Assembly: GCA_044450785.1 (NCBI GenBank)
Contig: JBIOJM010000103.1
Span: 1 to 27,966 of the forward strand
DNA length: 27,966 nt
Source: JBIOJM01 sp044450785
GTDB taxonomy: Bacteria > Planctomycetota > Planctomycetia > Isosphaerales > Isosphaeraceae
Direction of reading: 5' to 3'
The notes under the pieces are model-generated. The model was not told the origin of the DNA, did not search any database, and worked only from the letters and a program-made list of their open reading frames with translations. A program made the position numbers and the translations under genes. The first letter of the stretch is position 1, and the number at the start of each line of letters is the position of its first letter. Shown here piece by piece: positions 7,025 through 15,330 of the stretch.

Positions 7025-7459
7025 GCCCATCCTGGATCTCCAGCACCTGGTCGCGGGGCCGGATGAACCGCCGGTCATAGGTGACGACGACCAGGGTGCA
7101 GCCGCGCTGCTCTTGTTGCTCGTGGAGCAGGGCGAAGATCTCGTCGCCCCCTTTGCGGTCGAGGTTGCCGGTCGGTTCAATTGCCGACGGCCGTCAGATG
7201 AGGGATCAGGTTGAACTGCTGGAAGATGAAACCCAGCTTTTGACGGCGGAAGTGGTCTTGCTGGATCTCGTTCATGCTGGTCACTGTCTGGCCGTCGATC
7301 GCGATCGTTCCCGAGGTCGGGTTGTCGAGCGCGCCCAGCAGGTAGAGGAGAGTGCTCTTGCCCGAGCCTGACGGGCCGACGATGAAGAAGAAGGCCCCGC
7401 GCGGCACCTCGAACGAAACGCCGCGCAGCGCGTGGACATCCTCCGCACCGCTGCGAAAC
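7011..7459 (-). pseudogene. ABC exporter ATPase remnant, signature motif deleted
   Basis: This is the decayed ATP-binding subunit of a MacB/LolD-type ABC transporter. The readable parts are ALRGVSFEVPRGAFFF, Walker A GPSGSGKST and Q-loop FIFQQFNLIPHLTAV. The sequence then jumps at about 7178-7184, with a frame change, straight to EPTGNLD and the C-terminus. The missing 70 or so residues normally hold the ABC signature (LSGGE) and the Walker B strand. The switch His is also changed: VVVTYDRR replaces the usual VTHD. Upstream, the frame is closed by a TAG just before TFRSGAEDV, so no normal start remains. The stop codon lies inside a heptamer array. It cannot work as an ATPase in this form. Confidence 0.8.
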
Positions 7460-7703
7460 GTCTATGGTGTCACCGCTCAGTTTGGGTGTGCCGTCGCTGT
7501 TGGACTGAGCTGAACCGCTCGGCGGCCTGGCGCGTGAGGAACCGGGTGGCCGCGCGCGCCAGCAGGTTGCGCCCCTCGATGGGAGGACAGATCTTCCAGA
7601 CCTCCGGCGCCACGATGCGGGTCCCGGGAATCTTGCGAAGTTCCTCGGCCAGGCCGGCGGGTAAGTCACTGAAGACGGGAGCGGGCGAGTTGGCGCGCAT
7701 GAT

Positions 7704-7712
7704 CATCAGCCC
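7704..7712. repeat. Target-site duplication, left copy
   Basis: CATCAGCCC directly abuts the left end of the foldback element and recurs exactly at 8088-8096. A 9-bp direct repeat at the element borders is the footprint of transposase-mediated insertion. Confidence 0.9.
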
Positions 7713-8087
7713 TGGGCTGATGAAAAGTTGGCCTCGCGGAGGTGCCGCGTTCATCGCGGTTTCGTTGCGTGCTTTCCCCGGCGAGCACCGCGTTTCCTTT
7801 CCCCCCCTTGTGAAGGGGGGGCCAGGGGGGGTGGCCCCGGCACAAGCAATCACAGAGTTTTCAAAGGGGTTTCTTACCCGCCTCGCCGCGTCTCTTAGCC
7901 CCGTTGCCAAGGATGGGAAAGCCATTCACGATGTCCGAGGCGTCCGCCACCACCCCCCCTGGCCCCCCCCTTCGCAAGGGGGGGAAAGAGATCGCTCGGC
8001 CACGCCGCCTTTCGATCGCGCGCAACAAAAACACCCGTCTCCCGACTGCGGCTGCAGTCCAGTTAACACTAACTTTTCATCACCCCA
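7713..8087. mobile_element. 375-bp foldback MITE-like element, complete copy
   Basis: A non-coding element bounded by 17-bp terminal inverted repeats that match at 16 of 17 positions: TGGGCTGATGAAAAGTT at 7713-7729 and the complement of TGGGGTGATGAAAAGTT at 8071-8087. A perfect 9-bp direct duplication flanks it. Inside, two G/C-tract hairpin modules (about 7798-7833 and 7950-7986; each C-tract, short loop, G-tract, CCA, G-tract) are inverted copies of each other. The segments between them and the ends are also partly related (GTTnnGTTGCGnGC near each end). The centre (about 7834-7947) is unique. No transposase is encoded, so a transposase in trans is needed. It lies inside the permease remnant. 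A second copy starts at 27867. Confidence 0.9.
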
Positions 8088-8096
8088 CATCAGCCC
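8088..8096. repeat. Target-site duplication, right copy
   Basis: CATCAGCCC is identical to 7704-7712 and directly abuts the right terminal inverted repeat. It encodes the Gly-Leu-Met of the original permease (codons 53-55). Confidence 0.9.
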
Positions 8097-8458
8097 GTTC
8101 ATCCTCGCCAGCGTGTTTCCCATCAGATTGCGGATCCCCTGGGTCAGGCTGAAGAGTCCCATGATCGCGAGAATGGGAATCGTCAAGCCAACAATCGCCA
8201 GTAGGGTCCGGGCCGGCCGCGTGATCAGGTTTTGCCAGGCAAATCGCGACATTCATCGGTTCCTGTCCACCAACGGCCCACGGTGCCATGTTAGAATAGC
8301 ACGCCTCGCGGCATGCCAATCGATGCGGGCTGGCTCGTTGTCCCATCCGGGATGCCTGCCCCGCCGTAAACGGCTTGACCGTATTCTAAAGCCGGACCGC
8401 GGTCGAACTCAAAGTGCAAACGATTGAATCCGGCTCGAGGAATGGAGGGGGGTTGGGA

Positions 8459-9235
8459 ATGAGTGGACGACCGATGTCGAGCCGGTTGTTCGCGAGTCTG
8501 TGCATCCTGTCTCTCCACGCAACGCCCGCAGCCGCCCAGGACATTCCCCTCGGAGCGCTGCGGGACTGGATGTACTACGACGAAGGCGGGCGGTCTTATC
8601 TCGACAAGGGAGACTATACGAAGGCCGAGATTCAGTTCAACATGGCCATTCAGCAGATCAAGCCCTACTCGGCTCGCAACCCGCGGCTCATGGCTCGAAG
8701 TTACTGCGACCTGGCGAGGGTGCTTTATCACCAGCGTCGCTACGCCGAGGCCGAGCCGCTCGCAAAATGGGCGCTGTCGGTCCGCGAGGCGGACAAGAAG
8801 GCCGGCGACGACGCGGTCTTTCAGGCCCTGTATACCCTCGGGTTGATCCATTCCGCGCAGCAACACTTCTCGGAAGCGGAGCCTCTCTTGAAGCGAGCCC
8901 TCGCCCTCCAGGAAAAGGTCCTCTCCATGGGCCATGTCAATACGTTGACCACGCTCGACCAACTGGCGATGGTTTACCGTGAGCAGCGAAAGTACAAGGA
9001 GGCCGAACTGCTCTACCTCCGAGCCGTGGCCATTCACGAGCGGAAGACGCCCGACCAGAACCTCGACCTCGCCGACACCGCAGACAACTACGCGGCCTTG
9101 CTGCGAAAGATGAACCGCACGGACGAAGCCGAGAACTGGGAAGCCCGCGCGCTCAAGAATCGGGACACAGTCGCGACCAGGCGAGCCAGAGCCAAGGCCG
9201 ACCAAACCGAGAGGACTTTGAAGAGTTTCAAGTAG
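8459..9235 (+). CDS. Secreted tetratricopeptide-repeat protein
   Basis: A 258-aa TPR protein. The ATG at 8459 is preferred because GGAGGGGGG lies 6 bases upstream and the product then begins with a signal peptide (basic start, hydrophobic RLFASLCILSLHATPAAAQ). About four to five TPR-like helix pairs follow, recognisable by A-E-A-E-P/L-L patterns: YTKAEIQFNMA, RYAEAEPLAKWAL, HFSEAEPLLKRAL, KYKEAELLYLRAV, RTDEAENWEARAL. The arrangement resembles kinesin-light-chain-type TPRs. The C-terminal 25 residues are basic and charged. Such repeats bind partner proteins; the partner is unknown. It is followed in the same direction by mqnD after about 220 bases, so a shared transcript is not certain. Confidence 0.8.
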   Translation: MSGRPMSSRLFASLCILSLHATPAAAQDIPLGALRDWMYYDEGGRSYLDKGDYTKAEIQFNMAIQQIKPYSARNPRLMARSYCDLARVLYHQRRYAEAEPLAKWALSVREADKKAGDDAVFQALYTLGLIHSAQQHFSEAEPLLKRALALQEKVLSMGHVNTLTTLDQLAMVYREQRKYKEAELLYLRAVAIHERKTPDQNLDLADTADNYAALLRKMNRTDEAENWEARALKNRDTVATRRARAKADQTERTLKSFK

Positions 9236-9454
9236 CCTGTACTCGCCTGATGAAAAACCGGGCTGGATCGGACCGGATCAAGCCCACTTCCGCGGAATCG
9301 ATTCGACTCATCGCCAGGTCGTCTCGCCGCCGGGTGGTCCTGCCGGCTACGTCTTGCCTACAATAACAGCGCGTCGTGTGAGTCAGCGTCGAGTCGAGGC
9401 CGGGGCCTGGCTCGCGCGCTTGCATCGACCCCGAGGTCTCCTGGAACCGTGCCG

Positions 9455-10303
9455 ATGAGTGAAGCCACCGTGACCACGATCCGGGTCGGGCACAGCCCTG
9501 ACTCTGACGACGCGTTCATGTTCTATGCCCTCACTCACGACAAGCTCGACACCGGCGGGCTCCGGTTCGTCCACCAGCTCGAGGACATCGAAACGCTGAA
9601 CAAGCGAGCCTTGACGGGAGAGCTCGACGTCTCGGCGGTCAGCATCCACGCCTTCGCCTACCTGGCGGGACACTACGCGCTCCTGGCGTCGGGCTCCAGC
9701 ATGGGAGATCGTTACGGTCCGACGCTGGTGACCCGCGAGCCGATCGGGCTTGACGCCCTGCGAAACCGGACGATCGCCGTGCCGGGGCTGCTCACCACGG
9801 CGTACTTGACGTTGCAGCTTTGCCTGGGCCGCGACGTGCCGATCGTCGTCATGCCGTTTGACGAAATCTTGCCGGCTGTCGCCCTTGGGCGAGTCGACGC
9901 GGGCCTCCTGATCCACGAGGGGCAGCTCTACTATGGAGACCGCGGATTACACAAGGTTGTCGACCTTGGTCAATGGTGGTATGAACAGACAGGGCTCCCG
10001 TTGCCGCTGGGAGGAAACGTCGTGCGTAAGGACCTGGGCGCGGCAATGGTCTCGCGGATTGCCCGCCTTTTGAAAGAGAGCATTTGCTATGCCCTCGAGC
10101 ATCGTCAGGAGGCGCTTGACTACGCGCTGCGCTTTGCCAGGGGGCTCGATCCGGCGGTTGCCGATCGGTTCGTGGCTATGTACGTCAACGACTGGACGAT
10201 CGACTACGGGCCCCGGGGTCGCGAGGCGGTCCGCACGCTGCTGGACCGCGCTTGGAAAGCGGGTTTAGTCCCCGGACCGCTTCAAGTACAATTCACGGAA
10301 TAA
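9455..10303 (+). CDS. mqnD: 1,4-dihydroxy-6-naphthoate synthase (MqnD-like)
   Basis: A 282-aa periplasmic-binding-protein-fold enzyme of the MqnA/MqnD family. In the futalosine route to menaquinone, MqnD converts cyclic dehypoxanthinyl futalosine to 1,4-dihydroxy-6-naphthoate. The diagnostic N-terminus HSPDSDDAFMFYAL corresponds to the SPCPNDTF-type motif of the family. GELDVSAVSIHAFAYL and the hinge segment DAGLLIHEGQLYY with a catalytic-type His also fit. MqnA is the main alternative, but the N-terminal motif favours MqnD. An in-frame GTG at 9449 is a possible start. Neither start has a strong ribosome site at ideal spacing. No other mqn gene lies nearby; aconitase follows after about 30 bases on the same strand and may be co-transcribed. 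Confidence 0.8.
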   Translation: MSEATVTTIRVGHSPDSDDAFMFYALTHDKLDTGGLRFVHQLEDIETLNKRALTGELDVSAVSIHAFAYLAGHYALLASGSSMGDRYGPTLVTREPIGLDALRNRTIAVPGLLTTAYLTLQLCLGRDVPIVVMPFDEILPAVALGRVDAGLLIHEGQLYYGDRGLHKVVDLGQWWYEQTGLPLPLGGNVVRKDLGAAMVSRIARLLKESICYALEHRQEALDYALRFARGLDPAVADRFVAMYVNDWTIDYGPRGREAVRTLLDRAWKAGLVPGPLQVQFTE

Positions 10304-10333
10304 TCCCCGGCACCGACCATTGAGGGACCCGTC

Positions 10334-13183
10334 ATGCCGAACTCCTTTAGCGCTCTTTCCACCTTCCAGTTGGACGATCAGACGTTCCAGTACTACCGGC
10401 TCGACGCCTTGCGCGACTTCGGGCTCGACGTGTCGCGGCTGCCGTTCTGCCTCAAGGTCCTGCTGGAAAATCTGGTTCGCCATGAGGACGGCGTCACGGT
10501 CACGGCCGACGACATCAAGGCGCTGGCCGGCTGGGACCCCAAGGCGACCCCGAATCGCGAGATCGCGTTTCGGCCCAGCCGCGTCCTCCTCCAGGACTTC
10601 ACGGGGGTGCCCGCGATCGTCGACCTGGCCGCGATGCGGGATGCGATGAAACGGCTGGGGGGCGACCCCAAGAAGATCAACCCGCTTCAGCCGGTCGAGC
10701 TGGTCATCGACCACTCGGTCCAGGTGGACGAATCCGGCTCGCCGCGAGCGTTTGCGGCCAACGCCGAGCTGGAGTTCGAACGGAACCGCGAGCGGTACGC
10801 ATTTCTCCGCTGGGGGCAGAACGCCTTCGAGAACTTCCGGGTCGTCCCGCCCGACACCGGCATCGTCCATCAAATCAACCTCGAATATCTGGCCCGCGTC
10901 GTCTTCGCGGTGGATTCCGGCGACGGAGCCAGCCGGCTGGCCTATCCCGATACGCTGGTCGGAACCGACTCGCACACCACGATGATCAACGGCCTGGGAG
11001 TGTTGGGTTGGGGAGTCGGCGGCATTGAGGCCGAGGCCGCGATGCTGGGTCAGCCGGTCTCGATGCTCGTCCCCCAGGTCGTCGGTTTCAAGCTAACCGG
11101 CACGCTCCGCGAAGGTGTGACGGCCACCGATCTGGTGCTGACCGTCACTCAGATGCTGCGGCGTAAGGGCGTGGTGGGCAAGTTCGTCGAATACTTCGGT
11201 GACGGCCTGGCCGGTCTCCCCCTCGCGGACCGGGCCACGATCGCCAACATGGCCCCCGAGTATGGCGCGACCTGCGGGTTGTTCCCCATCGACGCCGAGA
11301 CCATCCGCTACATCAAGCTGACGGGCCGCCCGTTCCTGCAGCGGCGGGATGCTGCTACCGGAAAGCTCGACACGATCAAGTACCTCAAGTCGGCGGGCAA
11401 GCCCCCGGCCGTGATCCGGCTGATCGAGGCCTATGCCAAGGCTCAAGGCATGTTTCATTCGGCGAGCTCGCCGGCAGCCGAGTATTCCGACACGCTTGGG
11501 CTGGACCTCTCAACGGTCGAGCCGAGCCTGGCCGGTCCCCGGCGCCCCCAGGACCGGGTCGCGCTCCGCGACGCCAAATCGTCGTTCCAGATCGCTCTCA
11601 AGGAGCTCGTCGCCGGGCGGCCCGCCAAGAAGGGTTTGAACGTTCCCTTGCCCGTCCTGGGCCGCTTCGCGTCCGAGGGGGGCGGAACGGCGGTCGGCGT
11701 CGCCGAGCCGGTTGTCGACCTGGCCCGTCAATCCACTGCCTGGCTCGCTCACGGAGCGGTCGTGATCGCGGCGATCACAAGCTGCACCAACACCTCGAAT
11801 CCGTCGGTGATGGTCGCAGCGGGGCTGCTGGCCAAAAAGGCTGTCGAACGCGGGCTTCGGACCCAGCCCTGGGTCAAGGCCAGCCTGGCCCCCGGCTCGA
11901 AGGTCGTTACCGACTACCTCAAGGATGCCGGCCTCGACACCTATCTCGACCAGCTCCGTTTCAACCTGGTCGGCTATGGCTGCACGACCTGCATCGGCAA
12001 TTCGGGCCCGCTGCCGGCCGCGGTGTCCGAGGCCATCGAACAGCACGACCTGGTGGCAGTCGCCGTCCTCAGCGGGAATCGCAACTTCGAGGGACGGATC
12101 AACCCCGAAGTCCGCGCCAATTACCTGGCCTCTCCCCCGCTGGTGGTCGCCTACGCCCTGGCCGGAACCATGGACATCGATCTCCTCTCCGAACCGCTCG
12201 GGTCCGACCCGCAAGGCCGTCCCATCTACTTGAAAGACATCTGGCCCAGCCAGATCGAGATCCAGGACACAATCCTCAAGTCGGTCCGATCCGAGATGTT
12301 CCACCTCAAGTACGCCGAGGTCTTCCGGGGCGACGACCGCTGGCGATCGCTGCCGGTGCCCCAAGGCGATCTCTACACATGGGACGAGTCGTCGACCTAC
12401 GTCAAGAATCCGCCCTATTTTCTCGACATGCCGGTCGTGCCGGCGCCCGTCACGCCGATCTTGAAGGCGCGCGTCCTCCTGCTGCTCGGCGACAGCATCA
12501 CGACCGACCACATCTCGCCGGCCGGCTCGATCAAGAAGGACAGTCCGGCGGGCCGCTACCTGGTCGAGCACGGCGTCAGCGCGGCCGATTTCAATTCCTA
12601 TGGTTCGCGCCGCGGCAATGATGAGGTGATGGTCCGCGGCACGTTCGCCAACATCCGGCTGCGCAATCGCCTGGCACCCGGAACCGAAGGGTGCTGGACC
12701 CGGCATCTGCCCGGCGGCGAGCAAATGACGATCTTCGGCGCCTCCGAGCGCTACCGGGCGGAGGGAACCCCCCTCCTGGTGCTGGCGGGCAAGGAATACG
12801 GCTCGGGTTCCTCGCGTGACTGGGCGGCCAAGGGGCCGCGACTGCTGGGCATCCGCGCCGTCATCGCCGAGAGCTATGAACGCATCCACCGGTCGAATCT
12901 CGTCGGCATGGGGGTCTTGCCCCTGCAGTTCCAGCCCGGCGAGACCGCCCTGAGCCTCGGGCTGACCGGGGAGGAAATCTACTCGATCGAGGGACTGCCC
13001 GAGGCGATTGCCAGCCGCTTCGATGGCGGCCGGAATCTGTCCGTGACCGCCGAGCGCACGTCTGGCGCATCGCTCCGCTTCTCCGTTTCCGTCCGGATCG
13101 ACACCCCCCAGGAGATCCGGTACTATGAACACGGTGGCATTCTCCCTTACGTACTCCGCCAGCTCCTCCACGACGGAGTGTAA
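10334..13183 (+). CDS. acnA: Aconitate hydratase
   Basis: A 949-aa cytoplasmic aconitase of the AcnA/IRP1 type. It interconverts citrate and isocitrate through cis-aconitate in the TCA cycle, using a 4Fe-4S cluster. The cluster ligands are Cys484 (ITSCTNTSNPS), Cys550 and Cys553 (YGCTTCIGNSG), with the 66- and 3-residue spacing of the E. coli enzyme. GTDSHTTMINGLG, GDSITTDHISPAGSI and the GSSRDWAAKGP swivel-domain motif are intact. Compared with the E. coli protein as I recall it (about 890 residues), two insertions stand out: about 20 residues after KLTGRPF and about 27 residues before the first ligand Cys. The ATG has GAGGGA upstream. The pdh cluster follows on the same strand after 129 bases. 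Confidence 0.95.
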   Translation: MPNSFSALSTFQLDDQTFQYYRLDALRDFGLDVSRLPFCLKVLLENLVRHEDGVTVTADDIKALAGWDPKATPNREIAFRPSRVLLQDFTGVPAIVDLAAMRDAMKRLGGDPKKINPLQPVELVIDHSVQVDESGSPRAFAANAELEFERNRERYAFLRWGQNAFENFRVVPPDTGIVHQINLEYLARVVFAVDSGDGASRLAYPDTLVGTDSHTTMINGLGVLGWGVGGIEAEAAMLGQPVSMLVPQVVGFKLTGTLREGVTATDLVLTVTQMLRRKGVVGKFVEYFGDGLAGLPLADRATIANMAPEYGATCGLFPIDAETIRYIKLTGRPFLQRRDAATGKLDTIKYLKSAGKPPAVIRLIEAYAKAQGMFHSASSPAAEYSDTLGLDLSTVEPSLAGPRRPQDRVALRDAKSSFQIALKELVAGRPAKKGLNVPLPVLGRFASEGGGTAVGVAEPVVDLARQSTAWLAHGAVVIAAITSCTNTSNPSVMVAAGLLAKKAVERGLRTQPWVKASLAPGSKVVTDYLKDAGLDTYLDQLRFNLVGYGCTTCIGNSGPLPAAVSEAIEQHDLVAVAVLSGNRNFEGRINPEVRANYLASPPLVVAYALAGTMDIDLLSEPLGSDPQGRPIYLKDIWPSQIEIQDTILKSVRSEMFHLKYAEVFRGDDRWRSLPVPQGDLYTWDESSTYVKNPPYFLDMPVVPAPVTPILKARVLLLLGDSITTDHISPAGSIKKDSPAGRYLVEHGVSAADFNSYGSRRGNDEVMVRGTFANIRLRNRLAPGTEGCWTRHLPGGEQMTIFGASERYRAEGTPLLVLAGKEYGSGSSRDWAAKGPRLLGIRAVIAESYERIHRSNLVGMGVLPLQFQPGETALSLGLTGEEIYSIEGLPEAIASRFDGGRNLSVTAERTSGASLRFSVSVRIDTPQEIRYYEHGGILPYVLRQLLHDGV

Positions 13184-13312
13184 GCCCGCCGATCGAGATG
13201 TGTCAGAGGCGGTAGACGACCGGCATGCAGCCCGACCCCATGACTCGAGCGGGGCTGTCGCCTGACTCGTTCTCCCGCCCAGGGCCCCGTCCCACATCCG
13301 CTTTGGAGCTGG

Positions 13313-14332
13313 ATGCTCATGGTGCAAGTTCACACCGAAACCAAACCGATCGTCAACCGCAGCCAGGCCCTGCTGTGGCTCCGCCAGATGATGTTGATCC
13401 GTCGCTTCGAGGAGCGCGCGGAGATGTTGTATCAAAAGGGGAACAAGATCGGCGGTTTCTTTCACCAGTACAGTGGTCAGGAACCGGTCGCGGTGGGCTC
13501 GATCGGAGTCGTCCGCGAGGACGACTCCATCATCACGGCTTACCGCGATCACGGTCATGCACTGGCGCGGGGAATGAGCGCCAAGGCGGCGATGGCGGAG
13601 CTCCTGGGCAAGCTGACCGGCTGCTCCAAGGGCAAAGGGGGCTCGATGCATTTCTTCGACGCCGAGAAGGGATTCCTCGGCGGCCACGCGATCGTCGGCA
13701 GCCATATCGCGCTGGCGGTGGGGGTGGCGTTCGCCATCAAGTATCGGGCCCTTGACCGCGTTTGCCTCTGCTATTTCGGCGAAGGGGCGATCAACCAGGG
13801 CTCGGCCCACGAAGCCTTCAACATGGGCGCGCTCTGGAAGCTGCCGGTGATCTACATCGTCGAGAACAACAACTACGCGATGGGCACGTCCCTGGCCCGG
13901 TCCTCGGCGGTGCCCGACCTCAACGCGCGCGGAGCGGTCCCTTACGGCGTCCCCGGCTACTCGATCGACGGCAACGACATCGAGCTGATGGCCGAGACGA
14001 CCCGCGAGGCGGTCGCTCGGGCGCGAGCCGGCGATGGGCCCAGCTTCATCGAAGCCAGGACCTACCGCTTCAAGGGACACTCGATCAGCGATCCGGGCAA
14101 GTACCGCTTGAAGGAAGAACTCGATTCCGCGGTCAGGAAAGACCCGATCCTCGTCTATCGCAACGTCCTCAAGGAACGCGGCTGGATCGATCAAGAGGCG
14201 ATCGATCGCATGCTCGAAAGCGTCAAGCAGGAAGTCGACGAGAGCATCGAGTTCGCCGAAGGAAGCCCGGAACCCCCCTTGGGCGCCGTCTATGAGGACA
14301 TCACAGTGGCCCCCTTCATCCCCCAGGAGTGA
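13313..14332 (+). CDS. pdhA: Pyruvate dehydrogenase E1 component, alpha subunit
   Basis: The 339-aa E1-alpha subunit of the heterotetrameric thiamine-diphosphate dehydrogenase, which decarboxylates pyruvate and passes the acetyl group to lipoyl-E2. The thiamine-diphosphate motif is at 156-186 (GEG ... ENN), with Glu in the second position where most proteins have Asp. FHQYSGQEPVAVG, TAYRDHGHALARG, GKGGSMHFFD and the FKGHSISDPGKYR loop all fit PdhA rather than branched-chain E1. The start is ATG 13313 or ATG 13319 two codons later; a GGAG site lies just upstream. The stop is 2 bases before the pdhB ATG, so the two E1 subunits are translationally coupled. Confidence 0.93.
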   Translation: MLMVQVHTETKPIVNRSQALLWLRQMMLIRRFEERAEMLYQKGNKIGGFFHQYSGQEPVAVGSIGVVREDDSIITAYRDHGHALARGMSAKAAMAELLGKLTGCSKGKGGSMHFFDAEKGFLGGHAIVGSHIALAVGVAFAIKYRALDRVCLCYFGEGAINQGSAHEAFNMGALWKLPVIYIVENNNYAMGTSLARSSAVPDLNARGAVPYGVPGYSIDGNDIELMAETTREAVARARAGDGPSFIEARTYRFKGHSISDPGKYRLKEELDSAVRKDPILVYRNVLKERGWIDQEAIDRMLESVKQEVDESIEFAEGSPEPPLGAVYEDITVAPFIPQE

Positions 14333-14334
14333 TC

Positions 14335-15312
14335 ATGGCGGTGCTCTCCTTCCGCGAGGCATTGAACCAGGCGATGACCGAAGAGATGGACCGTGACGAC
14401 AACGTCTTCCTGATGGGCGAGGAGGTCGCGGAATACGACGGAGCTTACAAGGTCAGCCAGGGAATGCTCAGACGGTTCGGCCCGCGACGGATCGTCGACA
14501 CCCCGATCTCCGAGGCAGGCTTCGCCGGCATCGGCATCGGCGCGGCGATGGTGGGGCTGCGTCCGATCATCGAGTTCATGACTTTCAGCTTCAGCCTGGT
14601 GGCGATCGACCAGATCGTGAATAACGCCGCCAACATGCGGTACATGAGCGGAGGCCAGTTCGCCGTTCCCATCGTGTTTCGGGGCAGCTCGGGCATGGCC
14701 GGCTGCCTGGCGGCTACCCATTCGCATCGCCTCGAAGCCTGGTATGCGCAGGTCCCCGGCTTGATCGTGATCTTGCCCGCCACGCCGGCCGACGCCAAGG
14801 GTCTCCTCAAGAGCGCCATCCGCTCCGACGATCCGGTGGTCTTCATCGAGCACGAAGCGCTCTACCACGAACGAGGCGAGGTGCCCGAGGGCGAGCATCT
14901 CGTCCCGATCGGCAAGGCCGAGATCAGGCGCCCGGGCGCGGACGTCACGCTCATCACCTATTCGCGCTCGCTCAAGGCGACCCTCGCCGCCGCCCTACAG
15001 TTGGCCGGCAACGGAATCGACGCCGAGGTGATCGACCTCCGCACGATTCGCCCGCTTGATATCGACGCGCTCCTGGGCTCGGTCAAGAAGACCCACCGCG
15101 CCGTGATCGTCGAAGAAGACTGGCCCTACTGCGGTCTCGGCGCCGGCATATCCGACCGCATCACCCAGCAACTCTTCGACGAGCTCGACGCCCCGATCCG
15201 CCGCGTGGCCGCCAAGGACGCACCGATTCCATACAATCGGGCCCTCGAAACTTCCATGCTGCCATCGGTCGAGCGGGTCGTTACCGCGGTCCACGACGTG
15301 TTATATGTATGA
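14335..15312 (+). CDS. pdhB: Pyruvate dehydrogenase E1 component, beta subunit
   Basis: The 325-aa E1-beta subunit, partner of PdhA in forming the thiamine-diphosphate active site. The ATG at 14335 has AGGAG 5 bases upstream, within the end of pdhA. An in-frame GTG at 14329 is unlikely because it lies inside that site. MGEEVAEYDGAYKVSQGML, DTPISEAGFAGIGIGAAMVGLRPIIEFMTF, the central EHEALYHERGEVP and the transketolase C-terminal segment VIDLRTIRPLD...VEEDWPYCG are typical. Length is normal for the family. A 114-base spacer with a strong hairpin separates it from pdhC. Confidence 0.94.
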   Translation: MAVLSFREALNQAMTEEMDRDDNVFLMGEEVAEYDGAYKVSQGMLRRFGPRRIVDTPISEAGFAGIGIGAAMVGLRPIIEFMTFSFSLVAIDQIVNNAANMRYMSGGQFAVPIVFRGSSGMAGCLAATHSHRLEAWYAQVPGLIVILPATPADAKGLLKSAIRSDDPVVFIEHEALYHERGEVPEGEHLVPIGKAEIRRPGADVTLITYSRSLKATLAAALQLAGNGIDAEVIDLRTIRPLDIDALLGSVKKTHRAVIVEEDWPYCGLGAGISDRITQQLFDELDAPIRRVAAKDAPIPYNRALETSMLPSVERVVTAVHDVLYV

Positions 15313-15330
15313 TGGATCTTGAGAATCGCG

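Larger units (their letters stand above)
7490..8252 (-). pseudogene. ABC exporter permease remnant interrupted by a foldback element
   Basis: This is the N-terminal part of a MacB/FtsX-type permease. The ATG at 8252 follows an AGGA site. Codons 1-55 contain a basic N-terminus and a long hydrophobic segment (TLLAIVGLTIPILAIMGLFSL), and end with ARMNGLM at 8088. A 375-bp element with a 9-bp target duplication follows. The coding sequence resumes in the same frame at 7703 with MRANSPAPVFSDLPAG and continues to about RQAAERFSS (near 7510). The element plus one duplication is 384 bp, or 128 codons, so precise loss would restore the frame. The rest of the permease (normally several hundred residues) is absent, and the ATPase remnant begins almost immediately. 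At least three lesions are therefore present in this operon. Confidence 0.8.

Noticed and set aside
13228..13257. Possible terminator hairpin CAGCCC/GGGCTG between aconitase and pdhA
   Set aside because: The stem is only 6 pairs with an 18-base loop and no T-run, too weak to call in GC-rich DNA.
11510..14194. An 894-codon open frame on the minus strand opposite aconitase and pdhA
   Set aside because: It is antisense to two proteins with complete catalytic motifs. High GC and codon bias create long mirror frames, and the translation shows no domain.
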